A stretch of 55,654 nt of DNA from a virus. The position numbers and the translations under genes were made by a program. The notes under the pieces are model-generated. The model was not told where the DNA came from, did not search any database, and saw only the letters and a list, made by a program, of their open reading frames with translations. The stretch spans positions 1 to 55,654 of the IMG/VR virus record IMGVR_UViG_3300024348_000044. One strand, written 5' to 3'. Positions 1-7,906 of this stretch are shown here, one piece after another; positions within the stretch are counted from its first letter, which is position 1, and each line of letters begins with the position of its first letter.

Positions 1-180
1 AAGGGGGATTAGGGGGGAACAAGGGCCAGCCTATTCAGGCCCAAACCACCATCAACATCAACATGAAAGGAACAGGTTATGCCTGCTCAATTAGCACGCC
101 TACACACTGGCGCGGCCAAGGCTATGGTCGCCCCACTGCACGACGCCGCACTGCACACGACGAACGCCAACAGGACAACG
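1..180. repeat. Terminal direct repeat, left copy
   Basis: Bases 1-180 match bases 55475-55654 with one difference (G at 127, A at 55601). The repeat begins inside a C5/G5 hairpin and runs into the 5' part of the CobS-like gene. It shows that the contig is circular or terminally redundant. The single mismatch argues against a simple assembler k-mer overlap and suggests population variation or a read error. Confidence 0.95.
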
Positions 181-2091
181 CTTCGCAAGCTGCTGCGGCA
201 GATCATAACCGACCACGTTGGCAGGGACACGAGGGACGCATTCCGCAATAGCTTTGGCATTTGGCCAAGCCAGCAGGTCGATAAGCTCTCTATGGGCGCA
301 CTGGTGGACCTCACCTTGGGCTTCGTCCTCACTTCTCTTCGTGGCGATGACGGCTTTGCCCTCGACGCTTGGGATAGACTTGTGGCGGCGATGACCCACG
401 AACACCTCTGCCACCCCAAGAAGCGGGGGGCTGGTGTGTCGGTCGGCTACAACCTTGACTGCATCGAGGGCCAAGCTGCTGCGGCAGAACTGGAGCGCGA
501 GGCCAGCCGACACGGCATCGCACTCGGCACGCCCCCAACCCCAACTGCAACTGCAACCTCAACCTCAACCTCAACTGCAACGACAGGAACAGTCACCATG
601 ACAAAATTTGCCACCCTCACTGCTGAGTCTGCTATCGGCGTCCTCGCTGCGTGCTGCGACATCCTCGGTATGGATGCGATTGATGCGTCGCTTGACGCTA
701 TGGTTAAGCAGGGCTTCGACTGCGATGACATGGAGAGCATCAAGGCCAGCGTCCGCGATATGAATGCAGACTCGAACCTGACCAGCATCGACGACCTGAG
801 CGACGACTTGGCCGAACACGTCCAGTCTATCACGTTGGCTTTGCGTGCTGCTTCTCGACCAGCATCCGCGCCGACGACAGCTCCGAAGGCCGACGCCCCT
901 ACGCTCGACCCGAACCTCGTGCCAGCGGTAGACGCATTGCTCAAGCAGGCGACGGGCGGCGCACTGTCCAGTATCGGCGGCCTGATCGCCAAGCACGGCG
1001 AGAGCCTGAGCGAGATTGCAAGCCTGACCGAAACCATTGAGCGTCTGAAAGCCAGCGCGTCGGTTGCGCCTGTGATTGCCAAGTCGGGCAAGGTCGTTGT
1101 TGACCGCGCCTCTCTCACCTACGAAGTCGTGATGCGTAAGGCTTCCGAGGTGTTTGTCGGACCGCTCGGCCAGCAGTCGCCTACGCTCGACTTTGAGATC
1201 GTGACTCTGGTTTGGCGCGATGACAACGGCAACGTCGTGTCTCACCCAGACTGCCCTGACGTCGAGCCAGCCTATCAGTTCCGCTTGCGCCACTTGCTCA
1301 AGTTCCTGAGCGCGTTCAAGTTCGGCCAGAACGCTTGGCTCCACGGTCACACAGGCACTGGCAAGACCACGCTGGCTGAGCAGATCGCGGCCCGCATCGG
1401 GTTCCCCATCGAGCGGCTTAACCTCGACAGCAACCTTGAGCGTGCTGACATTGTCGGTGCGACAGAGATTGTGATCGAGAGCGGCGCACCAGTCACCAAG
1501 TTTCGGGAGGGCATTCTGCCCCGTGCGATGCAGCAGCCTTGCATGTTTGTCCTGGACGAGATCGACGCTGGTCGGCCAGACGTTTTGTTTGTGATCCAGC
1601 GTGCGCTTGAGCGTAAGGGTCTGACCTTGACCGAGGATGGTGGCCGCACGGTGCAGCCTCACGAATTGTTCCGCTTTGTGGCTACCGCCAACAGCCGAGG
1701 CCAAGGTGATGAGCATGGCTGGTATCAGGGTGTTCGCCCGATGAACCTTGCGATGCTCAACCGTTTTGGTGCGTTCATTCACGTCGACTATCTGGACAAG
1801 GACGATGAGGAGCGCTTGCTGTCGCAGACTTACGCAGCACTTACGCCATCTGAGGTGATGGAGCTGGCTCAATTCAGCGTCGAGGTCAGGACTGCGTTCA
1901 AGTCTGGCGAGATCAGCCAGACTGTCAGCCCGCGCGGCCTTCATGCGATGGCTGAATACTACCTTCACTTCAAGCAGGTGATGCAACCGAAGCTGGCAAT
2001 GCGTGAGGCGGTCGAGACTGTCGTCATTGATGCAGCCCCAGCCGACTGCGAGCAGCGCATTCGTGAGCTTGCCGACCGTGTGTTTGCCTGA
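79..2091 (+). CDS. AAA+ ATPase, CobS/MoxR-like, with extra N-terminal domain
   Basis: A 670-residue protein. The C-terminal half is an AAA+ ATPase of the CobS/MoxR group: Walker A GHTGTGKT at residues 423-430, Walker B FVLDE ending at D493-E494, then an ATAN sensor-type segment. CobS proteins are about 330 residues; here about 380 residues precede the Walker A. Residues 1-150 are helical and unrecognised, followed by a Thr/Ala/Pro linker (about 152-172) encoded by hexanucleotide repeats. In cobalt chelatase, CobS works with CobT and CobN; no CobN is present. The next gene is a CobT-like VWA protein, so the pair probably forms a MoxR-VWA type remodelling or metal-insertion machine. The ATG at 79 has an AAAGGAAC site upstream. 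An internal ATG at 598, preceded by AGGAACAG, could give a short form. Confidence 0.8.
   Translation: MPAQLARLHTGAAKAMVAPLHDAALHTTNANRTTLRKLLRQIITDHVGRDTRDAFRNSFGIWPSQQVDKLSMGALVDLTLGFVLTSLRGDDGFALDAWDRLVAAMTHEHLCHPKKRGAGVSVGYNLDCIEGQAAAAELEREASRHGIALGTPPTPTATATSTSTSTATTGTVTMTKFATLTAESAIGVLAACCDILGMDAIDASLDAMVKQGFDCDDMESIKASVRDMNADSNLTSIDDLSDDLAEHVQSITLALRAASRPASAPTTAPKADAPTLDPNLVPAVDALLKQATGGALSSIGGLIAKHGESLSEIASLTETIERLKASASVAPVIAKSGKVVVDRASLTYEVVMRKASEVFVGPLGQQSPTLDFEIVTLVWRDDNGNVVSHPDCPDVEPAYQFRLRHLLKFLSAFKFGQNAWLHGHTGTGKTTLAEQIAARIGFPIERLNLDSNLERADIVGATEIVIESGAPVTKFREGILPRAMQQPCMFVLDEIDAGRPDVLFVIQRALERKGLTLTEDGGRTVQPHELFRFVATANSRGQGDEHGWYQGVRPMNLAMLNRFGAFIHVDYLDKDDEERLLSQTYAALTPSEVMELAQFSVEVRTAFKSGEISQTVSPRGLHAMAEYYLHFKQVMQPKLAMREAVETVVIDAAPADCEQRIRELADRVFA
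541..584 (+). repeat. Hexanucleotide low-complexity tract
   Basis: Near-tandem AACTGC/AACCTC units encode the Thr/Ala/Ser linker of the CobS-like protein. The tract may be prone to slippage. Confidence 0.75.
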
Positions 2092-2128
2092 GCAGCAGCA
2101 CACCAACAACAACCAAAGGAGACACTCA

Positions 2129-4186
2129 ATGAGCAAGATTACTTACATCGAAGAGAGCGGCGACTTGGAGGCCGAGATCATGACTGGCGCAGACCTGATG
2201 GACGCGACGACGACCGTCGTGCGGACCATTGCGCGAGACCACAAGACTGACGTGGTGTTTATGGGGGATGGCGCTGCGACCAACGGGCGCGACGTGATTT
2301 TGCCAAGCATCCCGTCTGATGCCAAGATCACGCGGAGGCAGGCGCTTGTGACGGGCGGCTATGCCAACCACGAGAGCTTGCACAAGCTGCTGACTGACTT
2401 CGAGGGGCTGTCGCCGCGCATGAAGAGATGGCACAGCGGCGGGAAGAAGCTGACCAAGCATCTGGCCAACGCGATTGAGGACATCCGCATCGAGGCTGGC
2501 GGCCAAGTGCTTTACAACGGGCTGCCCAAGAGCATCGACAAGACTGCGCGCGAGGTGAACCGCCACTTCATCGACGTGGTTTACAAGCAAGACCCCAAGT
2601 CGGTGGAAGACTTCAAGCGCATTGGGCCAGTCGCTGTGACGTGGGAGGGGCGTCGCCGCCTTGGGTATCCTGACCCTAGTATGGCCGAGGCGATGGCGTT
2701 GTTGCCAGAGGATGTGCGGAAGCGCGTCGAGAAGATCGTCGACCAAGTGATGGCCTTGCCTCACGGCGTGATCGGGATGGGTCGCGTCGACACCGAGGCT
2801 GCCCATGCGGGCAGCATCGAGGCGGCCAAGTTGGCGGAGCGGATTGCCAATGCTTACGAGCGCGAGATGAAGAAGAAGCGCGAGCAAGAGGCGGGCGAAG
2901 GCGAAGGCGAAGGCAAGGGCAAAGCCAAGTCGGAGGGCGGCGGAAAGCCAGGCGACAGCGGCGCTGGTAAAGCCCAGGCCCAGGGTAAAGGCGATGGCGA
3001 TGAGGCCGAAGGCCAAGGCCAAGGCCAAGGCCAAGGCGAGGCCGAAGGCCAAGGCGGCGAAGCTGGGCGAGGCGAGAACACTGACGACGGCGGCCAGTCG
3101 GGCGGACCCAGCGGCGGGGTCGGCGCAAGCATGGCCCAGCATGGGGGCAGCGACGACGACGTGGAGCCAGTGAGCGCTGAGCTGGGTGACGCGATGCGAA
3201 GCGTCATGTCGAACGTCCTTGGTGCGACTGGCAGCTATCGTGTGTTTGCGCCCAGTGAGGACAAGTTTGAGGAGGTGGACACGGGCAACTCTGAGCGGTC
3301 GCTTCGGTATCGCCGCGCCTATCAGGTCGCCAAGGGGGCGGTCGGCCCGCAGGTCGGCACTGTGCGGCGCAAGCTAGAGCGCGTGATGATGTCGCAAGCC
3401 CAGACCTTTTGGGAGGGCGGCAAGCGCAGTGGTCGGCTTGATGTGCGCCGCAACAGCAAGAAGATCGTGGAGCTGCGGCCTGATGTGTTCCGTCGGCGTC
3501 AGGAGGAGAGCGCCGTGAACACGGCGCTTTCCATCCTGGTAGACATGAGCGGGAGCATGAGCAGCTCCAAGATTTTTATGGCGCAGAGGGCCACGATTGC
3601 AATCTGTGAGGCGTTGGATGGGATGCGCGTGCCTCTGGAGGTTCTGGGACACCACACTGCTGCAAGCAGTGCGATGCAGGATGCGTGGTATCGGCTACCA
3701 CAAGACCGTCGGAAGATGGTGAGCAGAGTGCAGTCGATTGATATGCACTTGTTCAAGGGGTTTGACGAGCCTCTGTCGATGGCGCGGGCGAAGCTAGGCC
3801 GCATGACGCAAATGACAGACGGCGCAAACGCTGACGGCGATGCGATTGTGATGGCGGCCAAGCGCTTGATGGCGCGACGCGAGCCACGCAAGGTGATGTT
3901 GGTGCTGAGCGACGGCGAGCCTGCTTATACAGGCTATAACCGCAACATCCACAATCACACACGCGATTGCGTTAAGTGGGTGGGAGAGAACGGCATCGAG
4001 ATTGCTGGTCTTGGCATCATGAGCGCGAGCGTCACCAAGTATTATGATCGAGTTGTAGTCGTGAACAAGATCGAAGACTTCGCCACGACTTACATTGATG
4101 AGGTGGCGAAGTTGCTGACAGGCCGCAGCCTGTCGACGAGCGGTGACTTGATCGCGAGCGGGGTGCGCCGTGGAGCAAGGCTTTAA
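2129..4186 (+). CDS. CobT-like VWA-domain protein with HExxH motif
   Basis: A 685-residue protein with three parts. The N-terminal part carries HESLH at residues 81-85 and E-D-I-R-I-E at 117-122, an arrangement seen in CobT and in metallopeptidase-like VWA proteins. A Gly/Glu/Gln/Lys low-complexity linker occupies about residues 255-330. The C-terminal VWA domain has a MIDAS motif DMSGS at 472-476 and a later LSDGEP strand. In cobaltochelatase, CobT binds the CobS AAA+ ring; the gene sits 37 bp after the CobS-like gene, so the two products probably act together. The ATG at 2129 follows AAGGAGA. A longer frame reaches back to 2003 but only shadows the upstream gene. Actual chelatase activity is not shown by the sequence, and a counter-defence or chaperone role is equally possible. 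Confidence 0.8.
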   Translation: MSKITYIEESGDLEAEIMTGADLMDATTTVVRTIARDHKTDVVFMGDGAATNGRDVILPSIPSDAKITRRQALVTGGYANHESLHKLLTDFEGLSPRMKRWHSGGKKLTKHLANAIEDIRIEAGGQVLYNGLPKSIDKTAREVNRHFIDVVYKQDPKSVEDFKRIGPVAVTWEGRRRLGYPDPSMAEAMALLPEDVRKRVEKIVDQVMALPHGVIGMGRVDTEAAHAGSIEAAKLAERIANAYEREMKKKREQEAGEGEGEGKGKAKSEGGGKPGDSGAGKAQAQGKGDGDEAEGQGQGQGQGEAEGQGGEAGRGENTDDGGQSGGPSGGVGASMAQHGGSDDDVEPVSAELGDAMRSVMSNVLGATGSYRVFAPSEDKFEEVDTGNSERSLRYRRAYQVAKGAVGPQVGTVRRKLERVMMSQAQTFWEGGKRSGRLDVRRNSKKIVELRPDVFRRRQEESAVNTALSILVDMSGSMSSSKIFMAQRATIAICEALDGMRVPLEVLGHHTAASSAMQDAWYRLPQDRRKMVSRVQSIDMHLFKGFDEPLSMARAKLGRMTQMTDGANADGDAIVMAAKRLMARREPRKVMLVLSDGEPAYTGYNRNIHNHTRDCVKWVGENGIEIAGLGIMSASVTKYYDRVVVVNKIEDFATTYIDEVAKLLTGRSLSTSGDLIASGVRRGARL
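2892..3061 (+). repeat. GGCGAA/GGCCAA hexamer repeats in CobT-like gene
   Basis: Runs of GGCGAA and GGCCAA hexamers encode Gly-Glu and Gly-Gln dipeptides in the linker of the VWA protein. Length variation between relatives would be expected here. Confidence 0.8.
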
Positions 4187-4440
4187 GAAAAAGCAGCGCG
4201 TTGCCAGGGTTCCGAGCTGGTGGTTCAGCTTGTGTCCTGGGCAGCCGCTCTCGTTTTGGGTGCTTGTGTATTGGGAGTGCCGACGAAAGGGCGTTCGCAA
4301 AAACGACAGGTCGGGGGTTAGACGGGTGGTAGCATCTATGAGGGGAGGTTTTGGTTGACACCTGTCTTATAACTGTGACAACTATTATCTTTGGGTGTAA
4401 TTTTTATGAACAACGATGTGTGAGCCAGAAAGGGAAAAAA
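4187..4440 (+). other. Intergenic region between CobT-like gene and small gene
   Basis: No convincing gene is seen. A 62-codon frame from GTG 4170 overlaps the CobT-like 3' end and lacks a good ribosome binding site. The right half is AT-richer and holds an inverted repeat at 4354-4382 and promoter-like sequence, so the region is probably regulatory. Confidence 0.55.
4354..4382 (+). promoter_or_regulatory. Imperfect inverted repeat with TTGACA; possible operator/promoter
   Basis: GTTGACAC at 4354-4361 and GTGACAAC at 4375-4382 form an inverted repeat with 7 of 8 positions matching. TTGACA at 4355-4360 fits a -35 box, but no clear -10 lies at the usual distance. An octamer, TGTGACAA, is shared with the divergent control region at 12463-12470. 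This suggests a common regulator, which is inference. Confidence 0.4.
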
Positions 4441-4680
4441 ATGGGACACATTTCAAGCGGCTGGGTCGTCAAGGTGTTCGACGCGATAGCTGATAGGCGT
4501 GATTTATTGAACGATGAGGCAGGCTATGCCGAGATTACCGTGATGCTTGATGGTGGTCACACCATCCACGATGTAGAGCGGATCAAGGGGGCGGCGGGAG
4601 CCGCCCATGTGGTCATCGAGACCACGACATCAACCATCTACGTTCCTGAGCAAAACGTAGTGGCAATCGAAACCCCATAA
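4441..4680 (+). CDS. Small protein of unknown function
   Basis: A 79-residue protein not recognised. It looks like a compact alpha/beta fold with alternating hydrophobic strands near the end (HVVIETTTSTIYV). The ATG at 4441 is preceded by AGAAAGGGA. The frame extends upstream to 4351, but that part overlaps the likely promoter and is unlike coding sequence. First gene after the regulatory gap, likely cotranscribed with the next genes up to the integrase. Confidence 0.65.
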   Translation: MGHISSGWVVKVFDAIADRRDLLNDEAGYAEITVMLDGGHTIHDVERIKGAAGAAHVVIETTTSTIYVPEQNVVAIETP

Positions 4681-4693
4681 AGGAGAGACACGC

Positions 4694-5128
4694 ATGGGAA
4701 ACATCGCAACACAGATCGTAGGAAAGCAGCTTTCGGAGCTGGGCGTTGAACAAAGCAAGCCTGCACCCGCCACACGGCGGACGCAGGCAACATATGAAGA
4801 GCCTCGCCAGTATAGAGTCGAGCGGCCAAGGGCTGTGGTGACGCACAGGAAAAACGAGTGGACCAAGGACGGCGTATGTGAGCGCTTAGAGGAGGCGGCC
4901 AAAAACTGGAAGGTGGAGGGTGGCACGGCGTCGATGTCTGATCGAGACTTGGATGCTATTGTGTCTATTGCGGCCACCGACTTGGCGAATGCGCTAGAAC
5001 ACGCGGGGCTGGTGTATCGCACTGGGACGTCGCCCGCACTGCTGGCTGACATGGTGAGCGACTTCATCGTGACGCAAATGCGGGTGCTAAAGGACGGAAA
5101 GTATCTGGATATTGGAGGGTCGTCTTGA
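4694..5128 (+). CDS. Hypothetical phage protein
   Basis: A 144-residue protein not recognised. The N-terminal third is polar and probably disordered (Pro/Arg-rich). The C-terminal half is predicted helical. The start at 4694 follows AAGGAGAGAC. Its stop overlaps a TTG start of the next gene, suggesting translational coupling. Confidence 0.7.
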   Translation: MGNIATQIVGKQLSELGVEQSKPAPATRRTQATYEEPRQYRVERPRAVVTHRKNEWTKDGVCERLEEAAKNWKVEGGTASMSDRDLDAIVSIAATDLANALEHAGLVYRTGTSPALLADMVSDFIVTQMRVLKDGKYLDIGGSS

Positions 5129-5373
5129 CGCTGCCGATGAAAAAAGAGGGTCGGCGATTTGACGTTGACGCAGGAGAGGTTGGCATCGTCATCCGCAAGG
5201 GTGGCGATGTCGAAGTAATGATGAGTCTGAGTAATGAGATCGGCAAGAGCCAGTTGTTAGGGCTGGCCATTGCATGGAGTTGTGAAAGTGACGATTGGAA
5301 AACGTCAATGATGCGTCGGGCGCGTGAGCGCTTGATTCAGATCATGGACGAGGAAGGTATAAAATACGCGTGA
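5125..5373 (+). CDS. Hypothetical phage protein, TTG start
   Basis: An 82-residue protein with a TTG start in a TTGA overlap with the stop of the gene before; GGAGGG lies just upstream. An alternative ATG is at 5137. The middle contains a strand-rich segment (VGIVIRKGGDVEVMMSL) and the end is helical. Function unknown. Confidence 0.6.
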   Translation: MTLPMKKEGRRFDVDAGEVGIVIRKGGDVEVMMSLSNEIGKSQLLGLAIAWSCESDDWKTSMMRRARERLIQIMDEEGIKYA

Positions 5374-5376
5374 GTT

Positions 5377-5421
5377 GTGAGGGGGGCTTACATCTGGTGA
5401 GCAACCAGACACCCCCCTCAC
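5377..5421 (+). promoter_or_regulatory. Two-tier RNA hairpin in leader of HTH gene
   Basis: GTGAGGGGGG at 5377-5386 pairs perfectly with CCCCCCTCAC at 5412-5421. Inside it, TCTGGT at 5393-5398 pairs with ACCAGA at 5404-5409 around a five-base loop. No U-tract follows, so it is not a standard terminator. It begins right after the stop of the 82-residue gene and lies 125 bases before the likely start of the LuxR-HTH gene. Confidence 0.7.
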
Positions 5422-5546
5422 GGCGTGAGACACGCACAGCAAACGACTCAAACAGAGGCGATGCTGTAAAAACAATAAAGGAAAAAAGTGATGGCGTGAA
5501 CACTGAGAGTGAAGCGTTGGATCAGATTAGAATAAGGATAACTATT

Positions 5547-6002
5547 ATGAAAAAAGAAGAGGAAAATGTTTTGTTAAGTGAGCTTTGGGACAAGGTCGTT
5601 AGGCTTGAGGCCCAAGTAGAGCTGCTGACGCGCATGGTGAGCGGCGGCGCTGAGCCGCCAAGGGAGGCGAAGCCTGACGCCAACGACAGCGCCGTTAGTT
5701 TTTTGATGTCACACACGCCAAAGCAACACGCCGTGATGCAGATGCTGCGGGCGGGGTATGGAACAGACAGAATGGCAGAGGCTTTGGACGTCACTGAAAG
5801 CACAATAAAGGTGCATGTCAGGGGGGTCATGCAAAAGCATGGCCTGAAAACGAGGGCGCAAATTGTGATGCTGGCGGCACGCGCGGCGAGCGCGGTGTCG
5901 GAGGCCGAATACGAAGCGCTGAGTGGACTGCCGATGGACTGGGTTGAGCGCCCCAGTCACTACGCAGACGTCACCAATATGTTGAGGACCAAGTCACGGT
6001 AA
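5547..6002 (+). CDS. LuxR-type helix-turn-helix regulator
   Basis: A 151-residue protein if started at ATG 5547, which has AAGGA just upstream. The frame is open back to a GTG at 5370, but that stretch contains the strong 5377-5421 hairpin and has no family resemblance. A short coiled coil covers about residues 9-30. Residues 57-110 are a LuxR/GerE-type HTH, with TPKQ...M at its start and TESTIKVHV as recognition helix. No receiver or ligand domain is present, so it acts as a bare DNA-binding protein. It sits directly before the integrase and could govern the lysogeny switch or excision. Confidence 0.75.
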   Translation: MKKEEENVLLSELWDKVVRLEAQVELLTRMVSGGAEPPREAKPDANDSAVSFLMSHTPKQHAVMQMLRAGYGTDRMAEALDVTESTIKVHVRGVMQKHGLKTRAQIVMLAARAASAVSEAEYEALSGLPMDWVERPSHYADVTNMLRTKSR

Positions 6003-6027
6003 ATGCTAGAGCGAGGGAGACACGCAC

Positions 6028-7092
6028 ATGGCACTGAAATTAAGCAAGAAGAATGGTCACTGGTATGTGGAGGGAAGCCTTTTAGGCACGCGCGTTCGCG
6101 AGTCTACACGGCTGCCCGACGCTGCCAGCTATAAGGGTATGGCAGAGAAGGTTCGGCTGCGGATCGAGAAGGACATTATCGAGAACCACGGACGGCCAGA
6201 GGTGCAGATACGCACGTTTGGCGACGCCGCTGCTGGGTATCTGGGGTGGCGCAAGGTGGAAGAGAGATACAATCGGGCGATGGAGCTGAATGTGAGGCGC
6301 TTCAACGATGACTGGGGCGAGGTGAAACTGGAGGAGATCACGCCAGCCAGCATCCAGGCATACATTGCGGCGACATATACGAGCGTGAAGCCTGGCACTG
6401 TGAGGCGCAACATGAGTTACTTTGCGGCGATCCTGAACTGGGCCAAGGAAAATGTGGATGGCTTTGGTGGTGTGAGAGTGCCGATGCCACGAGTCGACAA
6501 TGCGAGGGACATTCACTTCGATGAGGATCAGGCAGTCGCGTTTCTGGAATGGGTGCGGGACGCCTACCCTCACTTGTTCGGCCACTTCCTGACGCTGATT
6601 GATACAGGGGTGCGGCTGGGCGAGATGCTGGCGCTGCGGCCAACGAACTTTGGGGATGGCGTTCTGAAGGTGCGGCGTAAGCTGGCGCGTAAGAGTAAGA
6701 CGCTGACGCGGGACATACCTATGACGCCTGACATGGAGGTCTGGTCTGATTCGGTGAGGTGCTTGGGGGCCACGACGCCAATCTACTGGCGCAACGGCAC
6801 GACGGGTAAGACGTGGTGCAATATGCCAAGCGTAAGCACGACGTTGAATCGGGTTCTGAAGGAGGGATGCGGCAAGATGGGGCTGCCAAACAGCGGCGAA
6901 GGGGCGATGAGGGTGCATGATTTGCGGCACACATTTGCTTATCTGACAGCGAAAGCGGGTGCAGATTTGGGCGACTTGCAATACCTGATGGGACACTCTG
7001 ACATTAGTATGACCATGCGGTATCGGGGGTTTATTCAAAGCAGGGCAAGGACTTACGTTGGACGTGCAAGACGTGTCTTGGACGTTGCCTGA
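6028..7092 (+). CDS. int: Tyrosine recombinase (phage integrase)
   Basis: A 354-residue site-specific recombinase. An N-terminal arm-binding and core-binding SAM-like region covers about residues 1-165, followed by the catalytic domain. The catalytic set can be read: R196 (TGVRLGE), H297 and R300 (HDLRH), H323 (MGHS) and nucleophile Y332 (MRYRG). The ATG follows GAGGGAGACACGCAC. The likely attP lies immediately downstream, overlapping a tRNA 3' end. This is the main evidence that the phage is temperate. Confidence 0.95.
   Translation: MALKLSKKNGHWYVEGSLLGTRVRESTRLPDAASYKGMAEKVRLRIEKDIIENHGRPEVQIRTFGDAAAGYLGWRKVEERYNRAMELNVRRFNDDWGEVKLEEITPASIQAYIAATYTSVKPGTVRRNMSYFAAILNWAKENVDGFGGVRVPMPRVDNARDIHFDEDQAVAFLEWVRDAYPHLFGHFLTLIDTGVRLGEMLALRPTNFGDGVLKVRRKLARKSKTLTRDIPMTPDMEVWSDSVRCLGATTPIYWRNGTTGKTWCNMPSVSTTLNRVLKEGCGKMGLPNSGEGAMRVHDLRHTFAYLTAKAGADLGDLQYLMGHSDISMTMRYRGFIQSRARTYVGRARRVLDVA
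7061..7071 (+). repeat. Candidate integrase arm site, left copy
   Basis: GACGTGCAAGA is repeated exactly at 7363-7373, so the two copies flank the tRNA-like core. This copy lies inside the integrase 3' end and runs into a palindrome CAAGAC-GT-GTCTTG (7067-7080). Confidence 0.45.
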
Positions 7093-7144
7093 CAGCTTTT
7101 TGACAAGGAGAGGGGGAAATAAAATGTTAAGTAGTTGATTTTAT

Positions 7145-7180
7145 TGGTAGGCCCGGCAGGACTTGAACCCGCAACCAAGG
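7145..7180 (-). other. attP: Probable attP core: tRNA 3' end fragment
   Basis: Read on the minus strand, this segment is a tRNA 3' end: a T-arm (GCGGG, TTCAAGT, CCTGC), then CGGGCCT, discriminator A and an encoded CCA. No matching 5' tRNA half is present, so it is not a working tRNA gene. It lies 53 bp after the integrase stop, where tyrosine integrases that use tRNA genes keep attP. The host isoacceptor cannot be named from this fragment. Confidence 0.85.
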
Positions 7181-7475
7181 GGTAGTCTAAGACGTCTTGA
7201 CATATCTGGGCCAGAGTTGCGTGTGAAAGTGCGTGACTTTTTCATTTGGTTTCATGCGGTTGCGCTGGTTTAGCGTGGACGTGTTGGAGCATAAGTTGAA
7301 CATCTCTATACATATCTTGGGCGCGAATATGACAAGGCAGGTTATGTCTTAAATTGTTGACAGACGTGCAAGATATGTTAGCCACAGGTAGCGAAACGAA
7401 GTTTCGTGGTGTGCTGGAATGAGCGCCAGCGCGGAGATGCACGGCAAACATTAAGCAATGGGAAGGGCAATTAGA
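7181..7475. other. Non-coding attP arm and early control region
   Basis: No gene is seen here. The AT-rich stretch holds the palindrome AAGACGTCTT (7189-7198), an inverted pair ACATATCTTG (7310-7319) and CAAGATATGT (7369-7378), and the second arm-type repeat (7363-7373). These fit integrase, excisionase or repressor binding sites. Confidence 0.5.
7363..7373 (+). repeat. Candidate integrase arm site, right copy
   Basis: Second exact copy of GACGTGCAAGA, on the other side of the tRNA-like core. It overlaps the inverted repeat CAAGATATGT. Confidence 0.45.
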
Positions 7476-7709
7476 ATGCCACCAAGAGAACATTCAGGAG
7501 ACCTCAGAACACACCCAATTATACGGGTCTTGTTTGAGCAGATGGAAGAGAGAGGCCAGACGTTCGACAGCCTCTCGACGCAGAGCGGAGTAAGCCGCTC
7601 GACGATACATAGCTGGAAGAGCTGGGGAAACCCAAACCTGGTGAGCCTTGAGGCAGTCGCTGGGGCTTTGGACTTGGAACTCTCAATCACAAAGAGGGGA
7701 GAGCAGTAA
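7476..7709 (+). CDS. XRE-family HTH regulator
   Basis: A 77-residue protein from ATG 7476, which has GGAAGGG at a good distance. An ATG at 7458 would add six residues but has no clear site. The sequence reads as one Cro/CI-type HTH: FDSLSTQSGVS, then RSTIHSWKSWG as recognition helix, followed by helices typical of the family (LVSLEAVAGALDLEL). It is the first gene after attP and may be a repressor, Cro or excisionase-like factor. The stop overlaps the next ATG as TAATG. Confidence 0.75.
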   Translation: MPPREHSGDLRTHPIIRVLFEQMEERGQTFDSLSTQSGVSRSTIHSWKSWGNPNLVSLEAVAGALDLELSITKRGEQ

Positions 7710-7906
7710 TGGAGGGCGTGGACGTGACGAGAGTAGTGGGCGACGTGGACATCGTCGGGATTTACTTGGGCAGGATCGAGAGGAAAGCCGACAACCTGAT
7801 TGCAGATGCGAAGCGTAAGGGTCTTGCGGTTGGCGACTTTGAGGAGATCAAGACGCTGACGGAAAACTTGAAGGCTGCGATTGCACGGAAGGAGGCAGTG
7901 AAATGA
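7709..7906 (+). CDS. Small helical protein of unknown function
   Basis: A 65-residue protein, mostly predicted helical and charged (RIERKADNLIADAKRKG and EEIKTLTENLKAAIARKE). It is coupled to its neighbours by TAATG at the start and ATGA at the stop. No family recognised. Confidence 0.6.
   Translation: MEGVDVTRVVGDVDIVGIYLGRIERKADNLIADAKRKGLAVGDFEEIKTLTENLKAAIARKEAVK

Noticed and set aside
571-2136. 521-codon frame on the minus strand opposite the CobS-like gene
   Set aside because: Antisense shadow of a high-GC gene; no ribosome site and no family resemblance.
4170-4358. 62-codon frame after the CobT-like gene
   Set aside because: GTG start inside the previous gene, no good ribosome site, unusual Trp/Arg content, and it runs into the probable promoter.
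7145-7220. Complete tRNA gene on the minus strand
   Set aside because: Only the T-arm and acceptor 3' side are present; no anticodon arm, D-arm or 5' acceptor strand can be paired.
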